Of a stretch of DNA of 41,535 nucleotides, positions 1 through 7,468 are shown piece after piece. Position numbers and translations under genes: made by a program. The notes below the pieces were generated by a model. That model saw only the letters and a list, made by a program, of their open reading frames with translations, was not told the origin of the DNA and did no database searches. Within the stretch, counting starts at the first letter, position 1; the number at the start of each line of letters is the position of its first letter. This DNA is from Spirochaetota bacterium (lineage in GTDB: Bacteria; Spirochaetota; Spirochaetia; DTKZ01): NCBI GenBank assembly GCA_026418195.1, contig JAOABU010000013.1:1-41535 (forward strand), written 5' to 3'.

Positions 1-17
1 ATGTGTATAAGAGACAG
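1..17 (+). other. Tn5/Nextera mosaic-end adapter remnant (artefact)
   Basis: The first 17 bases equal the last 17 of the 19-base Nextera transposase mosaic end (ATGTGTATAAGAGACAG). Translated in frame they give the peptide MCIRDR, a well-known contaminant start of false proteins. These bases come from library preparation and were not trimmed before assembly. Genomic sequence begins at about base 18. Confidence 0.95.
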
Positions 18-231
18 ATACTACACCGGTACTGAGTGGGTTACTTCAAGCCAACTCTATGACACAACCGCGATACCACATTCCTTATTAGTCAGCTTCT
101 CCATGCAATACTCGAGTCTTGATATCTATGCGATGGGACGGTTATACGGAGAACCTGAAATGATGTATTATTACTTTCATGTCATTCCTGCCTATTCCGG
201 TCCGTTCCCCACCCATAATTTCTATCCATGA
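18..231 (+). CDS. Partial hypothetical protein, C-terminal fragment
   Basis: An open frame runs from the left edge to a TGA at 229-231, giving about 71 genomic residues rich in Tyr, Met and Ser. It contains no motif I recognise. The apparent ATG start at base 1 lies in adapter sequence and is not real, so the true start is off the window. The stop is only 5 bp from the stop of the convergent serine hydrolase, which fits a real gene end in this tightly packed genome. It could also be a chance open frame, because it is short and has no family match. Confidence 0.4.
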
Positions 232-236
232 GGCAA

Positions 237-1310
237 TTATGGGAGTCGTACCTTTCCGAACACCACAGAGTCAAGGAATAAGCGTGCCCAAGCCGACGTT
301 TCGATTCGTCCCGCTCCGAGTCCGTAGGGAGTGGAAAGGGCATCGGTGTTTCCTAGAGCGACGAAGGTCAGGCCCCGTTCTGGTACCTTCACAATTAGGG
401 TAGACATGGCGATCCACTCCCCATAGTGCCAGATGACCCGTTCGCCTTTGTACAACTGCGTGAACCAACCCAACCCATACGGAGATGTTTGGCCCCAGAG
501 AAGCTTAATGGGGATATAAGAACGTTCCCGGAGATAGGGAGGAACGATCTCCCCTCTGTCCAGGGCTAAAGAGAACCGGGCGATATCCACAGCCGAACCT
601 GTCATTCCCGCTGCGGCGTCAAAAATAGCGGGTGGATCGGTTCGTACATGCTTTCCCTGTATGTACCGGTATGAGGTAGCAAGGTTCGCCTTGTATTCCA
701 CCCGGTCTAGACCTGTCGCATCGAAAGCCGGCGTATCAGGATTGGGTGCAATGCGAAACAGTTTAAAGGGACGTTGAATGCGACGCACGAACTCAGTCGC
801 GAAGGTTCCGCCAGTAATCCGTTCGATCACGATCCCAAGATGGGTGAACCGTGATCCGTCGTAGCTGTATGCGGAGCCCGGCATGTGAAGGGATGTATGA
901 CTCATTAGGTGCCAGATACGGATCACACCTGGGCTTGGGATGTGGATCCCATACCGTTCTATGGGTTCCTCCAGGGATAGTTTCCCTTCATGCACCAACT
1001 GTAGAAGGATAGCCGATGAAAACATCTTAGTCAGAGATGCGAGATGGTAGGTGGTATCGGGGGTAGCAGGACGGTTGGTCTCTAGATCCGCGATTCCATA
1101 CCCTTTGGACCAGACCACCCGATCATTCGCAGCAATGGCGACAGACACAGCGGGAACGTGTGAATGTTGACGGAGGGAGTCAATCAGCTGATCCAACTCG
1201 TCCAAACAATGAGCAACTAAGGAGGGCATGGCGAAGGATTCAACACTTAAAACAATGAGCGTCGTAGCCCATAAGAGTCGTACCCCAAAATACAAGGAGT
1301 TTACCATCAT
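237..1310 (-). CDS. Serine hydrolase, beta-lactamase class C / penicillin-binding-protein-like, secreted
   Basis: A 357-residue protein of the Beta-lactamase (class C, AmpC/EstB/PBP4*-like) fold. Residues ~5-28 are a hydrophobic signal segment, so it probably acts outside the cytoplasm. The nucleophile motif SxxK is SLTK at residues 92-95, and a late W-H-Y-G supplies the HxG (KTG-like) box. The second motif, usually YxN, aligns with Y150-D-G152, so the Asn is replaced. This makes classical beta-lactamase activity doubtful; an esterase or peptidase role is possible. The start is one of two adjacent ATGs with AAGGGA upstream. A strong promoter lies at 1348-1376. Family assignment is firm; the substrate is unknown. 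Confidence 0.85.
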   Translation of the reverse strand: MMVNSLYFGVRLLWATTLIVLSVESFAMPSLVAHCLDELDQLIDSLRQHSHVPAVSVAIAANDRVVWSKGYGIADLETNRPATPDTTYHLASLTKMFSSAILLQLVHEGKLSLEEPIERYGIHIPSPGVIRIWHLMSHTSLHMPGSAYSYDGSRFTHLGIVIERITGGTFATEFVRRIQRPFKLFRIAPNPDTPAFDATGLDRVEYKANLATSYRYIQGKHVRTDPPAIFDAAAGMTGSAVDIARFSLALDRGEIVPPYLRERSYIPIKLLWGQTSPYGLGWFTQLYKGERVIWHYGEWIAMSTLIVKVPERGLTFVALGNTDALSTPYGLGAGRIETSAWARLFLDSVVFGKVRLP

Positions 1311-1347
1311 CCGATCCCTTCCCTTTCTTTAATTAGAGCTCTCCCCC

Positions 1348-1376
1348 ATGATAGAAAAGAGAATCCGAGGCGTCAA
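1348..1376 (-). promoter_or_regulatory. Sigma70-type promoter for the serine hydrolase
   Basis: On the minus strand TTGACG (1376-1371), a 17-bp spacer and TATCAT (1353-1348) match the sigma70 consensus closely. Transcription would start near 1341, about 30 nt before the start codon. Confidence 0.7.
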
Positions 1377-1390
1377 GAAAAAGGTGAATC

Positions 1391-1419
1391 TTGACAGTCC
1401 TCTTTTCCTACCGTACGTT
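1391..1419 (+). promoter_or_regulatory. Sigma70-type promoter for threonine ammonia-lyase
   Basis: A perfect -35 TTGACA (1391-1396), 17-bp spacer and -10 TACGTT (1414-1419) lie just upstream of the gene. The -35 box faces the -35 box of the divergent promoter with only 14 bp between them. Confidence 0.7.
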
Positions 1420-1445
1420 CAAGAGGAACCGATAGGAAACCTAAC

Positions 1446-2651
1446 ATGATCCGAACCCAAGATATAGAAACCGCCTATGCGCTCATTGGAAACCATATTG
1501 TTCAAACCCCTATCGTCCGCTCTCTCACTTTAGGAAAGATTTGTGGGTGCGATACCTTGTTCAAATTGGAAAACCTCCAGATGACCGGCGCGTTCAAGGA
1601 ACGAGGAGCATTGAATAAACTTCTTAACCTGAGTCAAACGGAACGAAGCAAGGGAGTGATCACTGCCTCTGCAGGGAATCACGCTCAGGGTGTGGCCTAC
1701 CATGCCCAAAGGCTTCAAATATCCGCCAAGATCGTGATGCCTGTAGGCACCCCCTTAATCAAGGTTGTGTCTACTCAGGAGTACGGAGCGGAGGTAGTGC
1801 TGCAAGGTGAGTCTTTCGACGACGCGTACCAGCACGCTCGATGGTTGGAAAAGGAAGAAGGTCGAGTATTCGTTCACCCCTTCGACGATCCGTATGTAAT
1901 CGCGGGGCAAGGGACCATCGGTTTGGAGCTGCTCAATGACCCGTTAGGCCGAGAGGTGGAGGTGGTGATCTGCCCTATCGGGGGCGGCGGACTCATTAGC
2001 GGGATTGCGACCTACCTAAAAGAAAGAAAACCGTCCATTACAGTCATTGGGGTACAGACCGCCTCATGCCCCTCGATGAAGGTCGCCCTTGAGCAGGGTG
2101 GCCCTGTGAAACTCACGCGAGCTAGTTCCCTCGCCGACGGAATCGCAGTAAAACAGGCGGGAACCCTCACCTATGAAATCGTTAAGCGCTATGTAGACGA
2201 TGTGGTTACTGTAGAAGAGGACGAGATCGCCAATGCGGTTCTGCTGCTTTTAGAAATCGAAAAAATCGTAGTAGAAGGAGCGGGAGCGGTTCCCCTGGCT
2301 GCAATCCTTAAGTTTCGAGAGTGGTTCGCAGGTAAAAGGGTGATCAGCATCGTCTCTGGAGGTAACATCGACGTAAACATCCTGCATCGGATCATTACCC
2401 GAGGGTTGACCGTGGCAGGCCGTACCGTGGAACTGAAAGTGAGGCTTCGAGACGTACCGGGCGCCCTTACCGCCGTACTGGAAATCCTCAAGCGATTACA
2501 GACTAATATCATGGACATCGTTCATCATAGGTTCGATTCGGTGGCACCCATCGGGTACGTGGATGTGTCCATTACGTTAGAAACCAAAGGACATGACCAT
2601 GTACGGGAGATTAAGACAGCTCTCCGGAAAGAAGGCTACTTGATCGAATAA
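1446..2651 (+). CDS. ilvA: Threonine ammonia-lyase (threonine dehydratase) with ACT-like domain
   Basis: A 401-residue PLP enzyme that deaminates L-threonine to 2-oxobutyrate, the entry step to isoleucine (or threonine catabolism in TdcB-type enzymes). The PLP lysine lies in TGAFKERGA (K51). The Gly-rich phosphate-binding loop IGGGGLISG follows in mid-sequence and SGGN appears near residue 300. Residues ~325-401 form one ACT-like regulatory domain (LRDVPGALTAVLEIL). This is the ~400-aa single-ACT type, shorter than the 500-aa E. coli IlvA. Translation starts at ATG 1446 with TAGGA 8 nt upstream. No other branched-chain amino-acid genes are nearby, so biosynthetic versus catabolic role is not decided. 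Confidence 0.92.
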   Translation: MIRTQDIETAYALIGNHIVQTPIVRSLTLGKICGCDTLFKLENLQMTGAFKERGALNKLLNLSQTERSKGVITASAGNHAQGVAYHAQRLQISAKIVMPVGTPLIKVVSTQEYGAEVVLQGESFDDAYQHARWLEKEEGRVFVHPFDDPYVIAGQGTIGLELLNDPLGREVEVVICPIGGGGLISGIATYLKERKPSITVIGVQTASCPSMKVALEQGGPVKLTRASSLADGIAVKQAGTLTYEIVKRYVDDVVTVEEDEIANAVLLLLEIEKIVVEGAGAVPLAAILKFREWFAGKRVISIVSGGNIDVNILHRIITRGLTVAGRTVELKVRLRDVPGALTAVLEILKRLQTNIMDIVHHRFDSVAPIGYVDVSITLETKGHDHVREIKTALRKEGYLIE

Positions 2652-2674
2652 TTGAAATGGAAACTAGTTTCAAT
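2651..2674. promoter_or_regulatory. Palindromic operator-like site between ilvA and msrA
   Basis: A perfect 12-bp palindrome GAAACTAGTTTC sits at 2660-2671. It is nested in a wider inverted repeat, ATTGAAA (2651-2657) and TTTCAAT (2668-2674). This resembles a dimeric regulator site; the regulator is unknown. It overlaps the candidate upstream TTG start of msrA. Confidence 0.4.
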
Positions 2675-2738
2675 TAGTTTACCAATTCAGTACATTATTA
2701 TCATGAATCTGATAATCCCTATTTTAGGAGCGATAATC

Positions 2739-3308
2739 ATGTTAGGGGCAAACGAGTTGAAAGCCGAAGATGCAGGGGTGAGCAGCGGCAAAGCGAAACC
2801 TTCCAGAATGGACACCATCGTTCTAGGAGGAGGCTGCTTCTGGTGCGTGGAAGCAGTGTACGAGCGGATCCCCGGTGTAGTGGATGCTGTTTCTGGCTAT
2901 GCAGGAGGAACGGTCAAGAATCCTACCTATGAGCAGGTGTCTACGGGACGTACCGGCCATGCAGAGGTAGTACAGCTTACCTATGATCCTTCCAAAATCA
3001 GTTTAGATACAATCCTTGAAATCTTCTGGAAAGCCCATGATCCCACCACTCCCAACCGGCAGGGAGCGGATGTAGGACCTCAGTACCGATCCATCATTTT
3101 GTTCAAGGACGAAACGCAGCGAGCGGTTGCCGAAGAATCGAAGAAGAAAGCCCAGGCCGGATTCAAGGCCCCTATAGTGACGGAAATCCTTCCCCTCACC
3201 GAGTTCTACCCTGCCGAAGAGTACCATCAGGATTACTACCGGAAGAATCCGTACGCTGGATACTGCGTGTTCGTAATCCGCCCAAAACTGGAGAAGCTTG
3301 GATTATAA
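2739..3308 (+). CDS. msrA: Peptide-methionine (S)-S-oxide reductase MsrA
   Basis: This enzyme reduces methionine-S-sulfoxide residues in proteins using thioredoxin-type donors. With the start used here it has 189 residues. The catalytic signature GGCFWC is at residues ~31-36, with C33 the nucleophile. The conserved DPTTPNRQGADVGPQYRS block and the late EEYHQDYY motif are present, so the domain is complete. The start at ATG 2739 is chosen because AGGAG lies 8 nt upstream. In-frame alternatives are ATG 2703 and TTG 2652 (abutting the ilvA stop); these would add a hydrophobic N-terminus that could export the enzyme. The gene end overlaps the stop codon region of the convergent dehydrogenase. Confidence 0.93.
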   Translation: MLGANELKAEDAGVSSGKAKPSRMDTIVLGGGCFWCVEAVYERIPGVVDAVSGYAGGTVKNPTYEQVSTGRTGHAEVVQLTYDPSKISLDTILEIFWKAHDPTTPNRQGADVGPQYRSIILFKDETQRAVAEESKKKAQAGFKAPIVTEILPLTEFYPAEEYHQDYYRKNPYAGYCVFVIRPKLEKLGL

Positions 3309-4319
3309 GGTTACTTCCTTTCCGGTTCGAACAGCTTCCGTAGCTGCCAAGGCCCATCGAACTGCCTCGTAGCCATCGAGTAAGCTCACTTCAGGTTCCC
3401 GGCCTTCCTGGATACAGGTAACGAAGTGTTGGAGTTCCGCCTGGAAAGTCGGTTCCCAGTACTCGAAGAACCATTGCGGACATCCCCGTCCCATCCCCAT
3501 AGGGGTGAAGTGTTCCAGACGATCACGGCTCGGGGGATACCCCATTCTTAAAGCCCCATGGGTACCAAACGCTTCAATCTCCGCATGGTACCCGTATGCA
3601 CAGTTCCGGCTGGTTTCCATAAAAACCATCATCCCGTTCCGGAATCGCATCAGCAGAGCACAGTTATCCCAGTCTTTCAGTTCCCTGAGCTTCCCGTACT
3701 CGTATATCCCTCCATAGCCATGAATCTGAACTGCTTCAGACCCTGTAAACCAGCGAGCCAAATCGTAATCGTGAGTAAGCATATCGAAGATGAGTCCACC
3801 GCTAGAGGGACTGAACCGAAGGAGATCCTCCTCTCGCCATCTCGGGTCCCTACTGGTGAACTTGAGGAGTATTGGTTTCCCGATGAGTCCTTCGTCCAAC
3901 TTCTTTTTCATCTCCCGGATGGATCGATCGAACCGGCGATTGAACCCGATTTGAAACACTCGTACTTTCGATTTCGCCATTGCCTCCCGGATCTGGTCGA
4001 TCTCCTTCTGGTTCATTCCCAGTGGTTTTTCACAATAAATATGCTTCACCCCTGCTTCTGCAGCCCTGCAAATCATTTCACAATGGTAGGCTGAGTTCGT
4101 AGCGATCACAATTCCATCCAGTTCCGGATCCGATAGGAGTTCCTCGTACCGCAGGGTAGCGTAATCAGGCTGTAGCGTGGATATTGCATCATCCAGTTCT
4201 TCCTTTACCACACTACAAACCGCTCGCAATACAGCGTTGGGTATTCGAAAGCGGATATTCTCTGCGTGATGGCGTCCTAATCTCCCCAATCCTACGATGC
4301 CTAACTTGATTCTGTCCAT
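3303..4319 (-). CDS. Gfo/Idh/MocA-family NAD(P)-dependent oxidoreductase
   Basis: A 338-residue dehydrogenase of the family that includes glucose-fructose oxidoreductase and inositol 2-dehydrogenase. The N-terminal Rossmann fold shows GIVGLGRLG at residues 7-15, and the family EKPLG motif follows near residue 97. The C-terminal half is the alpha/beta substrate domain, with the DMLTHDYDLARW motif that normally contains the catalytic His. The sequence resembles inositol/sugar dehydrogenases, but the substrate cannot be told from sequence alone and no iol cluster is present. The ATG has a GGGGG ribosome site. It starts 9 bp downstream of the exported nitroreductase and probably shares its transcript. 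Confidence 0.88.
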   Translation of the reverse strand: MDRIKLGIVGLGRLGRHHAENIRFRIPNAVLRAVCSVVKEELDDAISTLQPDYATLRYEELLSDPELDGIVIATNSAYHCEMICRAAEAGVKHIYCEKPLGMNQKEIDQIREAMAKSKVRVFQIGFNRRFDRSIREMKKKLDEGLIGKPILLKFTSRDPRWREEDLLRFSPSSGGLIFDMLTHDYDLARWFTGSEAVQIHGYGGIYEYGKLRELKDWDNCALLMRFRNGMMVFMETSRNCAYGYHAEIEAFGTHGALRMGYPPSRDRLEHFTPMGMGRGCPQWFFEYWEPTFQAELQHFVTCIQEGREPEVSLLDGYEAVRWALAATEAVRTGKEVTL

Positions 4320-4328
4320 GGTTCCCCC

Positions 4329-5039
4329 TTAACGGGTAGGCCGTCCTACGGGTATCAAGTACAGGGGATCTTCCTCTGCGGAGAGTCTACAGATCCGCTT
4401 TATTTCCCCATCGTGAAAAGCACCAATCATCACACTACCCAATCCTAGCGCCACCGCTTGAAGAGCGATGTTTTGAGCAGCATGCCCCGCTTCCATTTGT
4501 ACGTACCTTTCCGCACGGCTTCCATACCGTTGGGCCGTACGTGCATAGACAGCGGCAATGATGAAAGTCACGGGAGCCTGTCGGATCGCTGACTGCCCCA
4601 GGGCTCCTTCCGACAGTGCTGAACGAAAGTCTCCTTCGAGAGTTCGCCCTAGACGATGACTTTCAGGGAAGTATCGGTAGATTCCTGGCAGAACGCTTTG
4701 CCCAGAAATCGTGCTCTGGATTCTTCCTGCTACGAGATATACTTCCAAGGGATAGGTGGCACCTGCTGAGGGAGCTGTGCGAAAACCTGAAACAGGGGCT
4801 GTGACACCCTGTGCTGCCCATAGAAGTTGGGCTACCTCTGCTAGTTCCAAAGGTGTATCTTGATAGGTTCGAATGGAACGGCGTCTCGAGAGAGCCTCTT
4901 CGATAGAGATGTTTCCCTGAAGTCTAGGAAGGGGCAAGTTCAGAACCTCCATATACCTACCCTGGTTTCCAGAACCCTGCGCAAACGTAAGATTCAGTAG
5001 AAACCCTAGGAACCCTATGGCAAAGAACCAACCTTTCAT
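4329..5039 (-). CDS. SagB-type nitroreductase-family protein with signal peptide
   Basis: A 236-residue FMN-binding nitroreductase-fold protein. Family features are RRRSIRTYQDTPL near residue 52, the APSAGATYPLEVYL stretch typical of SagB-type dehydrogenases, and ALGLGSVMIGAF near the C-terminus. SagB-type enzymes oxidise azolines or reduce diverse substrates. Residues 1-20 look like a cleavable signal peptide (cleavage after TFA), which is unusual for an FMN enzyme. It leads a two-gene minus-strand unit with the Gfo/Idh/MocA gene. A TTGTTC-17-TAGAAT promoter candidate lies at 5049-5077. No peptide-precursor gene was seen beside it, so a RiPP role is not supported. Confidence 0.82.
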   Translation of the reverse strand: MKGWFFAIGFLGFLLNLTFAQGSGNQGRYMEVLNLPLPRLQGNISIEEALSRRRSIRTYQDTPLELAEVAQLLWAAQGVTAPVSGFRTAPSAGATYPLEVYLVAGRIQSTISGQSVLPGIYRYFPESHRLGRTLEGDFRSALSEGALGQSAIRQAPVTFIIAAVYARTAQRYGSRAERYVQMEAGHAAQNIALQAVALGLGSVMIGAFHDGEIKRICRLSAEEDPLYLIPVGRPTR

Positions 5040-5048
5040 CCTGCTTCC

Positions 5049-5077
5049 ATTCTATATCCAAGTACTGAATCGAACAA
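5049..5077 (-). promoter_or_regulatory. Candidate promoter of the SagB-type gene
   Basis: TTGTTC (5077-5072), 17-bp spacer and TAGAAT (5054-5049) on the minus strand. The -10 box is only 9 nt from the ATG, so the predicted leader is very short. Confidence 0.4.
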
Positions 5078-5125
5078 GAAGTTGCCTGTACTTATTTTTT
5101 ATGATACTGGAATATCTTGAAGGCC

Positions 5126-6157
5126 ATGATCCAAGACTATAGTACATTCGAGGATACTCGGGTACTAAAGAGGTGTACCAATTACCTTGCACGAACGAGC
5201 CTGTTCAGTCACATCCATGGTATCTACGTTTCTTTCTTATGTTGCCTCTGTTCTGTTCTCCTCTCCTGTTCTACCCTTTGGACATCCTTAGCTTTTGGCC
5301 CTGATTACGAACCCTTGCAACCGATTTGTCAATCCTTTCCAACGATTGAACACATCGAGCCTAACTGGAATCCCTTTCTGCCAGGAATCGAGCTTGCCTC
5401 TGCATCCATCCAGCAGCCTAGTTTACAGCTTTGGGGAGCCCGTATTTTCTTAGACCATCCAAGTATCCAGCTACAGGTAGGTCCTGTAGAATTACAGAAC
5501 GGAATAGGGAAAAGCGTGAAACCCTCCTTCTTCGCGCAACAGTATGAATGCAACGTAGCGGTGAACGCTAACCCGTTTGATCCTAGCTCCGCTTTAGAGG
5601 GAGAGCTTCGGAGGATTGTGGGAATAGCGGTGCAAAATGGAAAGGTATTATCTCTACCGCATCCCCGGTATGCAGGTCTCGTAGTTACCTTTGATAAGAA
5701 AGCAGTCGTTACAGAACAAGGGTACCTAAAGATCAAAAATAGTCAGGTTCTCTTGGGATCAATCCCGATTCAGTATGGGGTAGGAGGTTTTTTCAGAGTG
5801 TTACAGGACGGGCAGCCTAAAGCAGGAGGGCCCAAATACTCGGAACGAGTTCCGCATACCGCTGCAGGAGTGAACAAAGATGGGTCCATCCTTTTCCTAC
5901 TCGTGATCGATGGATACCGGAGAAGAAGTATTGGAGCTACTGAAGTAGAAACAGGGGAAATATTAAAGAAGTTGGGCGCCACAGATGGATTGCTATTGGA
6001 TGGAGGCGGTTCCTCAGTGTTTGTGATTCGATACCCAACCAGCGAAGCCAATGTACTCAACGTTCCTATGCATAACCGGTTTCCTCGACAGGAACGGGCA
6101 GTAGCGTTGTGTTTAGGGGTTCGATCGATCCCAATACCTAATGACTGTACTGAATGA
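5126..6157 (+). CDS. NAGPA-type phosphodiester glycosidase family protein (DUF2233), exported
   Basis: A protein of about 343 residues with a long N-terminus, then a hydrophobic segment (VSFLCCLCSVLLSCSTLW) that could be a signal anchor or a loose spirochaetal lipobox (LLSC). The rest is the phosphodiester glycosidase domain: VNANPFDP near the start of the domain, HTAAGVNKDG in the middle and the hallmark LLLDGGGSSVFVIRY near the C-terminus. Family members remove GlcNAc-type caps from phosphodiester-linked glycans or act on cell-wall glycopolymers. ATG 5126 is used; an in-frame TTG at 5117 is an alternative and neither has a good ribosome site. The start is therefore uncertain, the family call firm. 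Confidence 0.83.
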   Translation: MIQDYSTFEDTRVLKRCTNYLARTSLFSHIHGIYVSFLCCLCSVLLSCSTLWTSLAFGPDYEPLQPICQSFPTIEHIEPNWNPFLPGIELASASIQQPSLQLWGARIFLDHPSIQLQVGPVELQNGIGKSVKPSFFAQQYECNVAVNANPFDPSSALEGELRRIVGIAVQNGKVLSLPHPRYAGLVVTFDKKAVVTEQGYLKIKNSQVLLGSIPIQYGVGGFFRVLQDGQPKAGGPKYSERVPHTAAGVNKDGSILFLLVIDGYRRRSIGATEVETGEILKKLGATDGLLLDGGGSSVFVIRYPTSEANVLNVPMHNRFPRQERAVALCLGVRSIPIPNDCTE

Positions 6158-6190
6158 ACCAAGGATACTGAGGCAAAAAAAAGACATTAC

Positions 6191-6739
6191 GTGGATCGAG
6201 TGTCCAGAGAAACAGCGGTACGAACCGCTTCCCAGTACCACATCCAGGATCAAAAGGTGTTCGTGAACTTTATTCCTACCACCATCTATGATCCAAAGTA
6301 CTGTTTGCAGACAACACTGGAACTAGCGAATACGGTTGGCTTTGATCCAGCAAACCTTGTGTTCGAAGTTGTGGAGAGTTACAAAGTAACTGACTTGGAT
6401 CATCTGAAATCCATATTGGATTACTATAAAAGTCGGGGATTTAAAACCGCACTAGATGACGTAGGGAGTGGCTTCTCTAACTTAAACTCCCTGGTCAGGC
6501 TTCGTCCTGACTACTTAAAGGTTGACATGGAACTGGTAAGGCACATCCATGTGGATTCCATGAAACAATCAGTATTCAAAGCCCTTGATAGTATTGCGAA
6601 GGAAAACGGTATTACCCTTTTAGCCGAAGGGGTGGAAACAAAAGAAGAGTTGGATTTCCTCATATCTCGGGGAACCGACTTAGCCCAAGGATACTACCTT
6701 GGCAAACCTGCACCAAAACCTCTCTCCAACTATGAATAG
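6191..6739 (+). pseudogene. N-terminally truncated EAL (c-di-GMP phosphodiesterase) domain
   Basis: About 182 residues align with the C-terminal three quarters of an EAL domain: VNFIP (metal-ligand Asn ~26), FEVVE (E59/E62), DDVGSG (D89-D90), KVD (K110), AEGVE (E146-E149) and QGYYLG (Q166). The domain normally begins ~80 residues earlier with the EALLR signature and its metal-binding Glu. That part is absent, because only 33 bp separate this frame from the stop of the preceding gene. The GTG start at 6191 has no convincing ribosome site. The frame equals that of the upstream glycosidase, with one TGA between them. It is most simply a decayed remnant; an expressed c-di-GMP sensor is a less likely alternative. 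Confidence 0.7.
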
Positions 6740-6770
6740 GGTGAACATATCACGTTTCCACTCTTTTAGC

Positions 6771-6800
6771 TTGAAAAATCGAACCTCACACTGTTAAAAT
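6771..6800 (+). promoter_or_regulatory. Candidate promoter of the DUF3592 gene
   Basis: TTGAAA (6771-6776), 18-bp spacer and TAAAAT (6795-6800). The ATG follows 13 nt after the -10 box without a Shine-Dalgarno sequence. Confidence 0.5.
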
Positions 6801-6813
6801 TATTTATAGAACA

Positions 6814-7347
6814 ATGATCAAGGTAACGTATCCGTTTGGATCGAAACCCATCGAGCAAAAAAAGCAACAGGAAAAGCGAAAGAAACGAGAACGCTACTGG
6901 ATGCTCCTATTCTTAGGAGGCGGGATTCTATTGATTGCCAAGGGTGGGTACGACGCCTACCAAGCTTTGCGAAGTTACACATGGCCCGTCGCAGAAGGTC
7001 AGATTGTTTCGTCTTCCGTTGAAAGAGAAATCCATCCCGGTAAAGAACCTACCTACTATCCGCGGATCTCGTACGTATACAGGGTCGATAACAGAGAGTA
7101 TACGGGGAATAAGATCTTTTTCGGTGAGTATGGAACAGGCAGTCTTTCTTCTGCTCAAAAGATCGTGGACCCGTATCCCATAGGAAAGAAGGTACCTGTC
7201 TATTACGATCCGCGAACCCCAGAGAATGGAGTTCTTGAACGAGGAGCTTTCTGGTCGTCCTTTGCGATTTTAATTTTCGGACTTCTGTTTGTGGCTGTTG
7301 GGTTGGTAGGATTTCTTTACTGGGATATTCTGAATCCATCCCGGTAG
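6814..7347 (+). CDS. DUF3592 domain membrane protein
   Basis: A 177-residue protein with a basic, coiled N-terminus (residues ~14-27, Lys/Arg/Gln rich). A first membrane segment (~29-45) is followed by an external or periplasmic beta-rich domain (~55-135) with the DUF3592 pattern WPVAEGQIVSS, YYPRISYVYRV and VYYDPRTPENGVLERG. A second membrane segment spans ~145-170. The family is widespread and of unknown function. The gene stands alone, with its own promoter candidate. The ATG lacks a ribosome binding site. Confidence 0.8.
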   Translation: MIKVTYPFGSKPIEQKKQQEKRKKRERYWMLLFLGGGILLIAKGGYDAYQALRSYTWPVAEGQIVSSSVEREIHPGKEPTYYPRISYVYRVDNREYTGNKIFFGEYGTGSLSSAQKIVDPYPIGKKVPVYYDPRTPENGVLERGAFWSSFAILIFGLLFVAVGLVGFLYWDILNPSR

Positions 7348-7380
7348 AGAACTTTTTAGCTGTAGACAAACACAATGTCA

Positions 7381-7468
7381 AAGGTTATACCAAACAACAT
7401 ACCCTTGCTCCGGGGATAACCGGTCGGTTCCAGGTCCCTCTCAGGCAGTGCAAGCTTAAAATAACCTT
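7381..7468. other. Intergenic inverted-repeat structure, candidate structured RNA
   Basis: Perfect 8-bp arms AAGGTTAT (7381-7388) and ATAACCTT (7461-7468) enclose a second pair, CTTGC (7404-7408) and GCAAG (7450-7454). A GC-rich core inside contains AACCG/CGGTT. The rest of the 7348-7521 gap shows no gene. It lies downstream of both the DUF3592 gene (+) and tRNA-Pro (-), so either transcript could carry it. No known RNA family was recognised. Confidence 0.35.

Noticed and set aside
4329-5039. A RiPP (azoline-containing peptide) cluster suggested by the SagB-type gene
   Set aside because: No cyclodehydratase, precursor peptide or export ABC gene is present, and the enzyme itself carries a signal peptide.
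5126-6739. A deliberate read-through fusion of glycosidase and EAL domain via the TGA at 6155
   Set aside because: No selenocysteine element or read-through context is visible, and the glycosidase would be exported while an EAL domain needs cytoplasmic c-di-GMP. A deletion scar is simpler.
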